Below are positions 55,049-64,000 of a DNA stretch of 64,000 nt, piece by piece. A model generated the notes under the pieces. That model had not been told where the DNA came from. It saw nothing but the letters and a program-made list of their open reading frames with translations, and did not search any database. The stretch spans positions 1,268,001 to 1,332,000 of the forward strand of contig NZ_CP031155.1 of the NCBI RefSeq assembly GCF_003344885.1. Reading direction: 5' to 3'. Within the stretch, counting starts at the first letter, position 1, and each line of letters begins with the position of its first letter. The position numbers and the translations under genes are program-made. This DNA is from Altererythrobacter sp. ZODW24. Lineage in GTDB: Bacteria > Pseudomonadota > Alphaproteobacteria > Sphingomonadales > Sphingomonadaceae.

Positions 55049-56785
55049 ATGATCCGCAAAATTATCGCTCTGCCCGCCGTCCTCGCCATCAGCGCATGTG
55101 CAACTATTCCCCCGCCGCAAGAGCCGGTCGATCCAGTTGCTGTACGGATTATCGGGATCAACGATTTTCACGGTAACATCGAACCGCCCAGCCGTGCGTT
55201 CACGGTCAGCAGCGAAGGCGAGGACGCGGTGCGCGCGCCAGCGGGCGGCGGGGCCTATCTCGCCAGTGCAATCGGCGCGAAGAAAGCGGGCGCGCGATAC
55301 AGTATGGTGATTAGCGCGGGCGATATGATCGGCGGCAGTCCGATTGCTTCGTCACTGTTCCTCGATGAGCCCGCCATCGGTGTGATGAACCGTATCGGCA
55401 TCGATTTTAACGCGGTCGGCAATCACGAATTTGACCGGGGTACTGCGGAATTGCAGCGTATCCAGAACGGTGGCTGCGAGAAAAACACGCTGCGCGAACC
55501 GTGTCAGGTGGAGCAATATGCAGGCGCGGATTTTCAATTCCTCGCCGCAAATGTGACGGGCGCGGACGGGCAGACGATATTCCCGTCTTATGGTATCAAA
55601 CGTTTCGGCAGCGGAGCTTCGGAGGTTGCGGTCGCAGTTATCGGATTGACCCTCGAAGACACACCCACGCTGGTCACGCCTAGCGGGATTGCAGGCCTGA
55701 CATTTGCCGAAGAAGCGAGCACGATCAATGCGCTCATCCCGCAGTTAGAAGCCGAAGGGGCCGACGCGATTATCGTGTCGATTCATCAGGGGCTCTTCAC
55801 CGAAGTCGGTTATAACGATTCCAGTTGCGGCGAAGTGGCTGGCGCGCTGCTGGATGTATTGGCGAAGCTTGATCCAAAGGTCGATCTGGTAATCTCCGGC
55901 CACACACACCGCGCCTATATTTGCGATTACAGCACGATTGACCCAGCTCGGAATTTTCTGGTCACCAGCGCTGCATCTGCCGGCACTGTGCTGACGAATA
56001 TCGAATTGGTCATCGATCCGGTGTCCAGCGACGTCGTGAGTAAATCAGCTTACAATATTCTGGTGCAGAACGAGGGAACCGGTGAAGGCGACCGCGCCAT
56101 TGCACCGCTGCCCGAACTGGCGATCTACAAGCCAGACGCCGAAGTTGCGGCCTATGTTGCCCTTTATACCGAAGCGGCGAGCGAATTCGCCGATCGTAGC
56201 ATTGGCCGCTTGGCAAAACCGCCAGTGCAATATTCCAGTCGGCAGGATAGCCCAGTCGGCAATCTGATTGCCGATGCCCAGCTTGCCGCCACCCGAGATG
56301 CAGGCGCGCAGATCGCCTTCATGAATAGCGGCGGTGTGCGGGCGGATCTGGTACCTGCCGAGGATGGCACGATTACCTTCGGCGAGATTTACGCAGTCCA
56401 GCCATTTTCCAACACGCTGATCACCAAGACATTCACCGGCGCTCAGGTGCTACGTTTGCTCGAAAAGCAGGTCGATGGTGTCAGCCGTAGCAGTCTGTTC
56501 GTATCGGACGGCTTCGCCTATTCGCTGGACATGTCGAGAGCCTCTGGCAATCGGGTCGCAGCCGCCACGCTGAACGGCGAAGCAATCGATCCGGCAGCGA
56601 ATTACCGCGTCACGATGAACAGCTTTCTCGCTTCAGGCGGCGACGGGTTCACGACCTTCAACGAAGGGACGGGTACTGTGGTCGGTCCGCTCGATCTCGA
56701 TGCAATGGAAGCGTGGATCGCGGCTGTCCCGGTTCGGCAATTGCCAGCAGAAGGACGCGCGACTTTCCTTACGCCGGGCAGCTAG
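55049..56785 (+). CDS. Bifunctional metallophosphatase / 5'-nucleotidase, lipoprotein
   Basis: 578 residues; start at 55049 with lipobox SAC (Cys17). The N-terminal calcineurin-like domain has GINDFHGNIEP, NAVGNHEFDRG and SGHTHRAYIC, giving the metal ligands; the C-terminal 5'-nucleotidase domain has NSGGVRADL and a final GGDGFTTF. It hydrolyses nucleotides or UDP-sugars in the periplasm. Monocistronic; its stop is immediately followed by the convergent TetR gene stop. Confidence 0.94.
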   Translation: MIRKIIALPAVLAISACATIPPPQEPVDPVAVRIIGINDFHGNIEPPSRAFTVSSEGEDAVRAPAGGGAYLASAIGAKKAGARYSMVISAGDMIGGSPIASSLFLDEPAIGVMNRIGIDFNAVGNHEFDRGTAELQRIQNGGCEKNTLREPCQVEQYAGADFQFLAANVTGADGQTIFPSYGIKRFGSGASEVAVAVIGLTLEDTPTLVTPSGIAGLTFAEEASTINALIPQLEAEGADAIIVSIHQGLFTEVGYNDSSCGEVAGALLDVLAKLDPKVDLVISGHTHRAYICDYSTIDPARNFLVTSAASAGTVLTNIELVIDPVSSDVVSKSAYNILVQNEGTGEGDRAIAPLPELAIYKPDAEVAAYVALYTEAASEFADRSIGRLAKPPVQYSSRQDSPVGNLIADAQLAATRDAGAQIAFMNSGGVRADLVPAEDGTITFGEIYAVQPFSNTLITKTFTGAQVLRLLEKQVDGVSRSSLFVSDGFAYSLDMSRASGNRVAAATLNGEAIDPAANYRVTMNSFLASGGDGFTTFNEGTGTVVGPLDLDAMEAWIAAVPVRQLPAEGRATFLTPGS

Positions 56786-57418
56786 TTACGCGAGCCGAAG
56801 ACCCGTCACACCAGCCGCTTCACTGTCACCGGCCTTGAGGCCCGCAAACATCGTATCGATGATCGCGGCAAGCTTGTCCTCGGCGAGGCGTTCCTCAAGC
56901 ATCAACATGACTTGCGGCGACGTGTAGCAAAGCACCATCTGGTTGATCAGTGTCAGCGCGCGATTGATCGAGAGACCAGCGAAATGTCCCTCAGCCTGTG
57001 CGTGGGCGATCAGTTCACTCAGATAGTGGTCTGCCAGGTCGATATATCCGCGAACCTGCTCGAAGCGCGCGGTGCCGAGCTCACAATAGAGTGCGAAAAT
57101 CTGCGGGTCTTTCCGGTACCGCTCACGTTCGCGCACGAAGCGGCGGGCGAAGAACTCATAAAACTTGCGCTGGATCGGAAGGTCCGAGGCAAGCACCTCT
57201 TCCATGATTACGATTTCGGGGGCGTACCAACGTTCCACGACCGCATCGAACAGTGCATCATCGTCGGGGAAATGCCGTACAACTTGGGTGCGCGTAACAC
57301 CCTGCTCGTTTGCAAGCCGAGCGATTGAAACTTCCTCGCCCCGCCGCTCTGCCACTTGCATGGCGAGCGTGATCAGGTTTTCGCGTTCAGTATCGTTCGG
57401 TCCTTCAGCCACCCTCAT
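56786..57418 (-). CDS. TetR/AcrR-family transcriptional regulator
   Basis: 210 residues with an N-terminal HTH (ERENLITLAMQVAERRGEEVSIARLANEQGVTRTQVVRHFPD, about 11-52) and a large ligand domain. Target unknown: no clear palindrome like the other TetR's is seen at its start, and adjacent genes are convergent. RHF in place of the usual YYH/YRYF is a mild oddity in the recognition helix end. Confidence 0.9.
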   Translation of the reverse strand: MRVAEGPNDTERENLITLAMQVAERRGEEVSIARLANEQGVTRTQVVRHFPDDDALFDAVVERWYAPEIVIMEEVLASDLPIQRKFYEFFARRFVRERERYRKDPQIFALYCELGTARFEQVRGYIDLADHYLSELIAHAQAEGHFAGLSINRALTLINQMVLCYTSPQVMLMLEERLAEDKLAAIIDTMFAGLKAGDSEAAGVTGLRLA

Positions 57419-57492
57419 ACGCTCCCATCACTTGCATCTTGAAGTCTAACTAGGAACGCGCGCGACAACCTGAAACCCCGCAGGCAAGAAAA

Positions 57493-57522
57493 AGGCCCCA
57501 CCAGCGCATGCCGGCGGGGCCT
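57493..57522 (-). terminator. Rho-independent terminator of the 57545 lipoprotein gene
   Basis: AGGCCCC (57493-57499) and GGGGCCT (57516-57522) with inner pairs CC/GG and GC/GC; on the minus strand the hairpin is followed by TTTTT. It lies 22 nt beyond the stop. Confidence 0.85.
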
Positions 57523-57544
57523 CAAATCTGTTCAAATATGCCGA

Positions 57545-57988
57545 TCAGTTGCGGACATAGGCATTTTCAGCGCCGACTGCCGTCATCGGGGCGTCAGCAT
57601 TTTCCATCTTATAGATCACGCCGTCCGCGACGCCGAACACCGTGGTGTCGTCGCCTGACTTGATCAGGATACGGCTGTTATCGCTGTACCAGTTGTAATT
57701 GCCGGCGGATTCGACGCCGCCCGCGTCAGTCATTGTGTAGCTATCGTCGGCAGAGTTCAGCGTGATTGAGCTGGTGGTGCCGTCAGCGGCGGTGTTTGTA
57801 TAGGTGCCGTCAAAGGCAACTGCAGTGCGTGCTTCAGCACCGATTGCAGGATAGGAATCCAGAGCGGCAGGAGCGGCGGCTTCGGTGCCTGCATCTGCAG
57901 TCGCTGTTTCCTCAGCGTCGTTGCCGCCACATGCGGCGAGAGCGAGAGCAAGCGGTGCTGCAAATGCGATACGAGTGATATTCTTCAT
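57545..57988 (-). CDS. Small lipoprotein with acidic/Ala-rich linker
   Basis: 147 residues; start at 57988 set by GGAGGA 7 nt upstream. Lipobox LAAC at Cys20, then an Asp/Glu/Ala/Thr-rich linker (GGNDAEETATADAGTEAAA) and a beta-rich domain (TYTNTAADGTTSSITLNSADD). No known function; similar periplasmic lipoproteins with lone small beta domains occur in Sphingomonadales. Own terminator, so monocistronic. Confidence 0.84.
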   Translation of the reverse strand: MKNITRIAFAAPLALALAACGGNDAEETATADAGTEAAAPAALDSYPAIGAEARTAVAFDGTYTNTAADGTTSSITLNSADDSYTMTDAGGVESAGNYNWYSDNSRILIKSGDDTTVFGVADGVIYKMENADAPMTAVGAENAYVRN

Positions 57989-58067
57989 GAGAGTTCCTCC
58001 ATTTGTCATGACAGGCGGCGGGTGTGCCTGTGATTGGGCGTAAAAACCAGTCCTATTGCCGAGAAGG

Positions 58068-58703
58068 TCAACTGCCTTCGGCCTCTTTCAATTTCTGCGC
58101 CTGCGCCTCAAGCACCTTATAGCGTTCATAATCCGGCAGTTTGGAACGCATGAAGGCGGCGATCTTGCCGAGATCTTCTGCATAGTCGCCAGTGGGCATG
58201 ATAGGCGGGCCAAAACCGAGAATATTGCGTTCGTTGCAAACCCATGCGGGTACAATCGGCACGCTGGCTGCCTCGGCGATATGGTAAAAACCCGACTTCC
58301 ATTCGCCGTTGGAGCTGCGCGTGCCTTCGGCGGCGATCACCAACGCCAGCTTGTCGCGCCGCGCATATTCTTCTGCGACTTGCTCCACAGCATTGGCGCT
58401 TTTCCGGCGATCAATCGAGATACCGCCCATATCAAGCATGAAATTGCGCATGATACCTTTGAACAGCGTGTGCTTGCCCATGAAATTTGGCTGGATGCCT
58501 TCTTCCGCCGTGGCGCCGATGAAGAAAACGAAGTCCCAATTCGACGAATGCGGCGCGCCCGCGATCACATATTTGGGAATGTCAGGGAGATGCCCGTCGA
58601 GGGTCCAGCCCTTGAGGCGGTAAATGCCCCAGATGATTCGGCGCACCAGGCGCGAGAGCAGCGTTGGCTTGCGGTTCGCAGATATTTGATTGTCGGTCGT
58701 CAT
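58068..58703 (-). CDS. 1-acyl-sn-glycerol-3-phosphate acyltransferase-like protein
   Basis: 211 residues; start at 58703 with GGAG upstream. APHSSNWDFVF carries the HX4D active site, and VIAAEGTRSS the second motif. The substrate could be lysophosphatidic acid, or an ornithine or sulfonolipid precursor. It lies 72 nt downstream of the DUF2306 gene and may be at the end of that operon. Confidence 0.88.
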   Translation of the reverse strand: MTTDNQISANRKPTLLSRLVRRIIWGIYRLKGWTLDGHLPDIPKYVIAGAPHSSNWDFVFFIGATAEEGIQPNFMGKHTLFKGIMRNFMLDMGGISIDRRKSANAVEQVAEEYARRDKLALVIAAEGTRSSNGEWKSGFYHIAEAASVPIVPAWVCNERNILGFGPPIMPTGDYAEDLGKIAAFMRSKLPDYERYKVLEAQAQKLKEAEGS

Positions 58704-58775
58704 GCACTCTCCCCACCGACTGTCTAGCAGCATAGCTGACGAATGCGATGCCGTAGCGTCAGCGAACGGCCGCAA

Positions 58776-59288
58776 TCAGTTGAAAACTGTCATTCCTTGC
58801 AGCCAAGTCCCCATCAGCCGGTTGAACGGAAATGTGAAGAAGCCCGCAATCAAGAGCGCGCCCGTCACGATCCCGCGCACCTCACGGCGATGCTCGATAG
58901 GCTTATGCGCCCGCGCCTTGGCCACCAGCTTCCACGATACGACCAACGTCAGGATCGACAACAAGTGGATGGGGCTGAAACCGCCCGGATTGATGAAGCG
59001 CAGGGTGAAGGAAACCAGCGCGGTCGAAACCATGCAGAACACCCAGATATAACCGAGGACGCGGTGGCTCTTGTCGCCCCGCCTGCGCCACAGCATAATC
59101 GGAGTAAGCGCGGTCGCCACAGTAACGGTGACAATATGAAACCACAGGCGCGGCGGAAGCTGGTGCCACTCATCCATCCCGCGAAACAGAGCGATGAGTG
59201 CCGCCGCGAGAATGGCAAGAGCCAGCACGCCGAGCGTATAATCGAGCTTTGACGGCGCGAGTGATTGGGGTGTTGCGGTATCATTCAT
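58776..59288 (-). CDS. DUF2306 membrane protein
   Basis: 170 residues with four transmembrane segments. WFHIVTVTVATALTPIMLWRRRGDKSHRVLGYIWVFCM has the conserved His and Arg pattern (LxHRxLGYxW) of DUF2306. Possibly a heme- or quinone-linked membrane protein, but unproven. It starts 3 nt after mccB, so it is in the leucine operon transcript, without an evident link to leucine. Confidence 0.85.
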   Translation of the reverse strand: MNDTATPQSLAPSKLDYTLGVLALAILAAALIALFRGMDEWHQLPPRLWFHIVTVTVATALTPIMLWRRRGDKSHRVLGYIWVFCMVSTALVSFTLRFINPGGFSPIHLLSILTLVVSWKLVAKARAHKPIEHRREVRGIVTGALLIAGFFTFPFNRLMGTWLQGMTVFN

Positions 59289-59291
59289 GGA

Positions 59292-60893
59292 CTACATCCG
59301 AAACACGCCGAAGCGCGGCTGTTTTGGTATTGGCGCGTTAAGTGTCGCTGCAAATGCCAGCCCCAGCACGTCGCGGGTTTGCGCCGGGTCGATCACGCCA
59401 TCATCCCACAGGCGGGCGGTGGCGTAATAGGGGTTGCCTTCATCTTCGTATTTTTGGCGGATCGGGGCTTTGAAAGCCTCTGCTTCCTCGTCCGACCAAT
59501 TGTCAGCATCGCGGTGCACAGTGGCTAGGACTGATGCGGCCTGCTCGCCGCCCATCACGCTGATGCGCGCATTGGGCCATGTGAACAGAAAGCGCGGTGA
59601 ATAGGCGCGGCCCGCCATGCCGTAATTGCCTGCGCCGAAACTGCCGCCGATCACCACGGTGATCTTGGGCACCTGCGCCGTGGCGACTGCTGTCACCAGC
59701 TTCGCGCCGTGTTTGGCAATGCCTTCCTGCTCGTACTTCCCGCCGACCATAAAGCCGGAGATGTTTTGCAGGAACAGCAGCGGAATGCCGCGCTGGGCGG
59801 CCAGTTCGATAAAGTGCGCGCCCTTCACGGCGCTTTCGGAAAACAGCACGCCATTGTTGGCCAGGATCGCCACCGGCATGCCCCATATATGCGCAAAGCC
59901 GCAGACAAGCGTGGAGCCATAGAGCGCTTTGAACTCGTGAAACTCGCTGCCATCGACCAGCCGCGCGATCACTTCATGCACATCGTAAGGCGCGCGGACA
60001 TCATCAGGTATAATCGAGTACAACTCATCTGCATCGAATTTGGGCGCGCGGGGTTCCTTCAACTCGACATCAGGCTCGTGCGATTTGCCCAGATGGCTGA
60101 CGATATCGCGCACTATGGTGAGCGCGTGTTCGTCGTTCTCGGCAACGTGGTCGACCACGCCGGACTTGCGGCCATGCATATCGCCGCCGCCTAGATCTTC
60201 CGCGCTGATTTCCTCGCCCGTCGCGGCCTTCACCAGCGGCGGCCCGGCAAGGAAAATCGTGCCCTGATTGCGAACAATCACCGTCTCGTCCGACATGGCA
60301 GGCACATAGGCCCCGCCCGCCGTGCAGCTGCCCATCACGCAAGCAATCTGCGGAATCTGCAACGCCGACATATTGGCTTGATTGAAGAAGATGCGCCCGA
60401 AGTGATCGCGGTCCGGGAATACCTCGGCCTGATGCGGCAAGTTCGCGCCGCCGCTATCAACCAGATAGATGCACGGCAGATGGTTCTCCATCGCGATTTC
60501 CTGCGCGCGGAGATGCTTCTTCACCGTCAGCGGATAGTACGTGCCGCCCTTCACCGTGGCATCATTGGCGACGATCATCACCTGACGGCCCGACACGCGG
60601 CCAATCCCGCAAATCATACCCGCTGCAGCGATGTCATCCTTATACATGTCGTTCGCTGCAAGCTGGCCAATTTCCAGAAACGGCGATCCCGGATCAAGCA
60701 ACCGTTCGACCCGCTCACGTGGAAGCAACTTGCCGCGAGATTCGTGACGCTCACGCGACTTCTCAGAGCCGCCAAGCGCGGTCTGCGCAACCTTGGCGCG
60801 GAGATCTTCAGCCAGCGCGCGATTGTGCGCGGCGTTGGCCTTCGCTTCAGGGCTTTCGGTGTCGAGTTTCGAGGTTAGAGTTGGTGCGCTCAT
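59292..60893 (-). CDS. mccB: Methylcrotonyl-CoA carboxylase, carboxyltransferase (beta) subunit
   Basis: 533-residue carboxyltransferase of leucine breakdown. [31 protein letters not shown] and [32 protein letters not shown] are the MCC-type signatures and separate it from PccB/AccD. It needs a biotinylated alpha subunit, which is not in the window; neither is a lyase. Starts 4 nt inside the hypothetical gene that follows ivd, within the same operon. Confidence 0.94.
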   Translation of the reverse strand: MSAPTLTSKLDTESPEAKANAAHNRALAEDLRAKVAQTALGGSEKSRERHESRGKLLPRERVERLLDPGSPFLEIGQLAANDMYKDDIAAAGMICGIGRVSGRQVMIVANDATVKGGTYYPLTVKKHLRAQEIAMENHLPCIYLVDSGGANLPHQAEVFPDRDHFGRIFFNQANMSALQIPQIACVMGSCTAGGAYVPAMSDETVIVRNQGTIFLAGPPLVKAATGEEISAEDLGGGDMHGRKSGVVDHVAENDEHALTIVRDIVSHLGKSHEPDVELKEPRAPKFDADELYSIIPDDVRAPYDVHEVIARLVDGSEFHEFKALYGSTLVCGFAHIWGMPVAILANNGVLFSESAVKGAHFIELAAQRGIPLLFLQNISGFMVGGKYEQEGIAKHGAKLVTAVATAQVPKITVVIGGSFGAGNYGMAGRAYSPRFLFTWPNARISVMGGEQAASVLATVHRDADNWSDEEAEAFKAPIRQKYEDEGNPYYATARLWDDGVIDPAQTRDVLGLAFAATLNAPIPKQPRFGVFRM

Positions 60894-61360
60894 ATCGTTT
60901 GTTCCAAATCGACGAGGTAGCCGGAAATCAATATTTTGGCTGGCAATGTATTGCTGCTCAGATCAATCGGTTCGAACCATTCAGAGTTGCAGCTTTGCCG
61001 ATAATGCAGGCTTTCAGCGGCATCACAAGATAACGAGATGATGTTACCATCAATCACAATCTTTGCGCCCTCGGTGGTGTAGCTCCCGCGAAATTGGTCT
61101 CCTTCAATTATCGCAATCCGCTGCATCCCATGACGGCTCTTCGGATTTATGAAATCAAGATCAAAGACGGAATAGATACGCTTACCAACTTTTGCGTCGC
61201 CGACCTTCACAATCTTGGTGTTGTCCAAGCGACCACAACAATCGTTTTGTGAAAATACCGCGTGAGCCTGCTCGATCGACATAGCTCGCGGCTCAGCTTG
61301 TGCACAATTTGTGAGCATTAAAGCGGCAACCGACGAAGCTATGGCAATTAGCCGATTCAA
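60890..61360 (-). CDS. Hypothetical exported protein inserted in the leucine operon
   Basis: 156 residues. Signal peptide (about 1-21) with a lipobox-like LTNC, then a beta-rich chain with several Cys (CCGRLDN, SCDAA, QSCNSEW) that could form disulfides. It overlaps ivd and mccB by 4 nt on both sides, yet is clearly AT-richer than both and has no link to CoA metabolism. It appears to be a foreign gene captured with its coupling intact. Function unknown. Confidence 0.75.
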   Translation of the reverse strand: MNRLIAIASSVAALMLTNCAQAEPRAMSIEQAHAVFSQNDCCGRLDNTKIVKVGDAKVGKRIYSVFDLDFINPKSRHGMQRIAIIEGDQFRGSYTTEGAKIVIDGNIISLSCDAAESLHYRQSCNSEWFEPIDLSSNTLPAKILISGYLVDLEQTI

Positions 61361-62517
61361 CCAGCCGCTCCAATCAATTCACGCCCGATCAGCATGCGGC
61401 GGATTTCATTCGTGCCTGCGCCGATGTCGAGCAGCTTTGCATCACGCAAGTATCGCTCGACCGGCCAGTCTTTTGTGTATCCCGCGCCGCCCAATGCCTG
61501 CACACTTTCGGCGGCCACGCGGAAGGCGTTTTCGCTCGACAATAAGATCACGCCTGCCGCATCGAACCTTGTTGTCTGGCCCGCGTCACAGGCCTTCGCT
61601 ACCGCATAAGTATAGGCCCGGGCCGATTGCAGTGCGACATACATATCCGCGACCTTCGCCTGCATTAGCTGGAAACTGCCGATGGGTTTACCGAATTGGG
61701 TCCGCTCGCGCAGATAAGGGATCACTGTGTCGAGGCACGCCTGCATGATCCCAAGCTGGATGCCTGACAGCACTACGCGCTCGTAATCGAGGCCGCTCAT
61801 CAAAACGCCGACGCCGCCATTGACCGGCCCCATCACGTTTTCTTCAGGTACTTCGCAATCGTCAAACACCAGCTCTGCCGTGGGCGAGCCGCGCATGCCC
61901 ATCTTGTCGATCTTCTGACCGATCGAGAAACCCTTCATATCCTTTTCAATCAGGAAAGCCGTGATGCCTCGGCTGCCTTCACCCGTCTTGGCATAGACCA
62001 CCAGCGTGTCGGCATAGGCCGCATTGGTGATCCAGAACTTCGTGCCGTTGAGGATATAGCCGCCCTGCACGGCTTCGGCGCGCAGCTTCATGGAAACGAC
62101 GTCCGATCCGGCGTTTGCCTCCGACATCGCAAGCGATCCCACATGCTCACCGGAGATCAGACCGGGCAGATATTTCGCCTTCTGCTCGGCATTGCCCCAC
62201 GCCTTGATTTGATTGACGCACAGATTGGAATGCGCGCCGTAAGAAAGTCCGACCGACGCGCTCGCTCGGCTGACTTCCTCGACGGCGATCACGTGTTCCA
62301 GATAACCAAGCCCCAGCCCGCCATCTTCTTCGCTGACAGTAATGCCGTGCAAGCCCAGCGCGCCCATTTGCGGCCACAGCTCCTGCGGGAACCAGTCCTC
62401 GCGGTCCGTCTTCTCGGCCAGCGGTGCAATTTGCTCATCGGCAAAGCGGGCTGTGGTCTCGCGGATCATCTCGGCGGTTTCGCCCAGCTGGAAATCGAAA
62501 TCGGGGGTCGCGCGCAT
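61357..62517 (-). CDS. ivd: Isovaleryl-CoA dehydrogenase
   Basis: 386-residue acyl-CoA dehydrogenase of leucine catabolism. The catalytic Glu lies in [12 protein letters not shown], the placement specific to isovaleryl-CoA dehydrogenase, near residue 250. [16 protein letters not shown] and FWITN are the FAD-binding segments, [20 protein letters not shown] the C-terminal one. First gene of the operon; no palindrome like 782-799 is in its upstream region. Confidence 0.93.
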   Translation of the reverse strand: MRATPDFDFQLGETAEMIRETTARFADEQIAPLAEKTDREDWFPQELWPQMGALGLHGITVSEEDGGLGLGYLEHVIAVEEVSRASASVGLSYGAHSNLCVNQIKAWGNAEQKAKYLPGLISGEHVGSLAMSEANAGSDVVSMKLRAEAVQGGYILNGTKFWITNAAYADTLVVYAKTGEGSRGITAFLIEKDMKGFSIGQKIDKMGMRGSPTAELVFDDCEVPEENVMGPVNGGVGVLMSGLDYERVVLSGIQLGIMQACLDTVIPYLRERTQFGKPIGSFQLMQAKVADMYVALQSARAYTYAVAKACDAGQTTRFDAAGVILLSSENAFRVAAESVQALGGAGYTKDWPVERYLRDAKLLDIGAGTNEIRRMLIGRELIGAAG

Positions 62518-62690
62518 GTTCTCTCCTGTTGGATAGCCGCATACCTGCTGGAGGGCGCATATAGCAACAAGCAGGCATCATTCGATCAAGCTTGCGCAAT
62601 AATTTTCCATTGGATTCAATGCACGCAATCGAGTGCGCGGGATAGCAATTGCTTTTACAGGTCAACGCCTTATCACCTCGGTTCGAAAAA

Positions 62691-64000
62691 ATGCGCACTC
62701 CTGACTTAATGCCTTGGCCCGATGCGAAGCCACCAGAACCCGCCCTTTGCGGCGAGGATGAGCGGGCAACCGTGCTGGCCGCTTACGGCTTTGACGAGCT
62801 GGAGGATGATCCCGAACTCTGCGAAATCGTCAAGTTCGCTGCCGAATTATGCGACGCCCCAACGGTTCTGGTTTCGATTGTGGAACGGGAGCGTCAGCGC
62901 TTCATCGCGCGCGAGGGTCTGGAAGACCGCGAAACACCCCGGCCAACATCATTCTGCGCCCATGCGATGCTGCAGACAGAACCGATGGAAGTGCCCGATG
63001 CGCGCCTAGACGAACGTTTTGAGAAAAACCCGCTTGTTTTGGGCCATCCACACGTTCGCTTTTACGCGGGGGCGCCGCTCGTTTCGGGTGAAGGCGCTCC
63101 GATAGGCGCGCTGTGCGTCATCGATACAAAGCCGCGTTCGGGTGGGCTGACTGATATGCAACGCAGCGGCCTCAAGGTTCTCGCTGCATCCGTGATGCGC
63201 CGCCTTCGCCATCGCCGCGAAACGCTGGCACAGGAAGAAACTGAACAACAGAATGACCGTGATCTCCGCGAACTCGTCGATCTGATCCCGCAAATCACAT
63301 TCTCGATGACAAGCGATGGAACGTTCGACTTTTTCAACAAGGGTTGGTTTGACTTTACCCGGGCCAAGCCGCCAAAAACGTCTGAGGACTGGCGCGGTTT
63401 TATCCATCCCGATGATCACGAACCGGCATTCACGGATTGGTACAAGGCCGTCGAAAATGGCGAGTCATTTCAGGCTCAATTCCGGGTGCAGAATGCCGCT
63501 GGTGACTGGCGCTGGATGCTCTCGCGGGTCAATCCGATCGGGTCTGATACAAGCGGTCAGCGGTGGTTTGGCACACTTACCGACATTGATGATGCACACC
63601 GCGAGGCAGAGACCAACGAGATCCTGTCACGCGAACTGTCGCACCGGATCAAGAATATTTTTGCGGTCGTCGCAGGCCTCATATCGCTATCATCCCGCGG
63701 CCAACCGGAAGTGGCGGGCTTTGCAGAAGAGCTTAACGGCAAGATCACTGCTTTGGGCCGGGCGCATGACTTTGTTCGCCCGATCGACGGCGCAAAGGGC
63801 GAAAATTTGGGCGGCCTGCTGCAAGAATTGATGGCGCCCTATGGAACGGGCGCGAAAGCGCGCGCGAAAGTGAGCGGGACAGACATCACTATAGGTGTCC
63901 GGGCCGCAACGCCGCTGGCACTCGTGTTCCACGAACTCGCAACGAATAGCGCAAAATATGGCGCGCTATCGGCCGCCGAAGGCGCTGTCGCTATAGACAT
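62691..64000 (+). CDS. GAF-PAS sensor histidine kinase, HWE/HisKA_2 type (partial)
   Basis: At least 436 residues, cut by the right edge. An N-terminal GAF domain (about 30-170, with the SIVERERQRFIAREG entry), a PAS domain (about 190-300, FFNKGWFDFTR, FIHPDD), then the phospho-acceptor box ELSHRIKNIFAVV (His318) and FHELATNSAKYGALS N-box, both of the HWE/HisKA_2 class. Members of this class often feed the alphaproteobacterial general stress pathway (PhyR). The end of the ATPase domain is missing. Confidence 0.9.
   Translation, partial: MRTPDLMPWPDAKPPEPALCGEDERATVLAAYGFDELEDDPELCEIVKFAAELCDAPTVLVSIVERERQRFIAREGLEDRETPRPTSFCAHAMLQTEPMEVPDARLDERFEKNPLVLGHPHVRFYAGAPLVSGEGAPIGALCVIDTKPRSGGLTDMQRSGLKVLAASVMRRLRHRRETLAQEETEQQNDRDLRELVDLIPQITFSMTSDGTFDFFNKGWFDFTRAKPPKTSEDWRGFIHPDDHEPAFTDWYKAVENGESFQAQFRVQNAAGDWRWMLSRVNPIGSDTSGQRWFGTLTDIDDAHREAETNEILSRELSHRIKNIFAVVAGLISLSSRGQPEVAGFAEELNGKITALGRAHDFVRPIDGAKGENLGGLLQELMAPYGTGAKARAKVSGTDITIGVRAATPLALVFHELATNSAKYGALSAAEGAVAID

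Overview
The window looks like a chromosomal piece of an alphaproteobacterium of the order Sphingomonadales, most likely the family Erythrobacteraceae. This is inferred from the gene repertoire, the strongly alphaproteobacterial protein sequences, the many SD-less or leaderless-looking starts and the moderately high GC content. No 16S gene is present, so genus is not resolved. Most of the window is ordinary chromosome, densely packed with short operons, many joined by 4-nt stop/start overlaps.

Layout. 1-5040: a fatty-acid/acyl-CoA catabolic block (acyl-CoA dehydrogenase, alpha-methylacyl-CoA racemase, crotonase, thiolase) whose two divergent promoters share a perfect palindromic operator, TTTAATCG-NN-CGATTAAA. 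5127-10740: bifunctional proline oxidation enzyme PutA, a small secreted NlpC/P60-like protein, dCTP deaminase and a saccharopine-dehydrogenase-like reductase. 10773-13875: a His/Glu-rich TonB-dependent receptor with a Zur-like site at its start codon, next to a periplasmic alpha-carbonic anhydrase, suggesting a zinc module. 13991-22514: tRNA-Gly, a thioredoxin-TPR protein, a Lon-domain protein, an autoregulated TetR gene with MAPEG, an argB-yggT-folD-lipoprotein-marC run, two staphylococcal-nuclease-like proteins, a 42-aa charged protein and a DUF465 protein.

22560-24818 is the clearest accessory patch: repeat-rich DNA, a ~240-bp element with long imperfect terminal inverted repeats, and two uncharacterised AT-richer genes directly downstream of nrdB. 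24825-31227 holds class Ia ribonucleotide reductase (nrdB, nrdA) split by a PepSY-type protein, a GntP-type permease and four tiny membrane proteins. 31766-34449: a serine hydrolase and an alpha/beta hydrolase. 34712-36191: a candidate peptide-natural-product pair (Cys-rich protein plus double-glycine-leader peptide) and a secreted phage-P5-like/lysozyme-like protein. 36215-48082: nadB with an ABC ATPase, two DUF4402 surface proteins, a CHCC zinc-finger protein, DUF924, a serine hydrolase that carries the footprint of an insertion, a nitronate monooxygenase-like enzyme, an SDR, an endonuclease III-like glycosylase and guaA with a nucleoside-hydrolase-like lipoprotein. 48213-58703: acyl-CoA synthetase, gyrB with a leaderless-type promoter, a third serine hydrolase, a glutathione-type isomerase with an SDR, a 5'-nucleotidase lipoprotein, a TetR regulator and an acyltransferase. 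58776-62517: leucine catabolism (ivd, mccB) with an unrelated small gene wedged between them. 62691-end: a GAF-PAS HWE-type histidine kinase cut by the window edge.

The most promising unknowns are the double-glycine peptide locus (34638-35532), the two-gene cassette behind nrdB (23040-24818) with its neighbouring inverted-repeat element, and the shared fatty-acid operator. Gene functions are read from motifs and family knowledge only; no database search was run.
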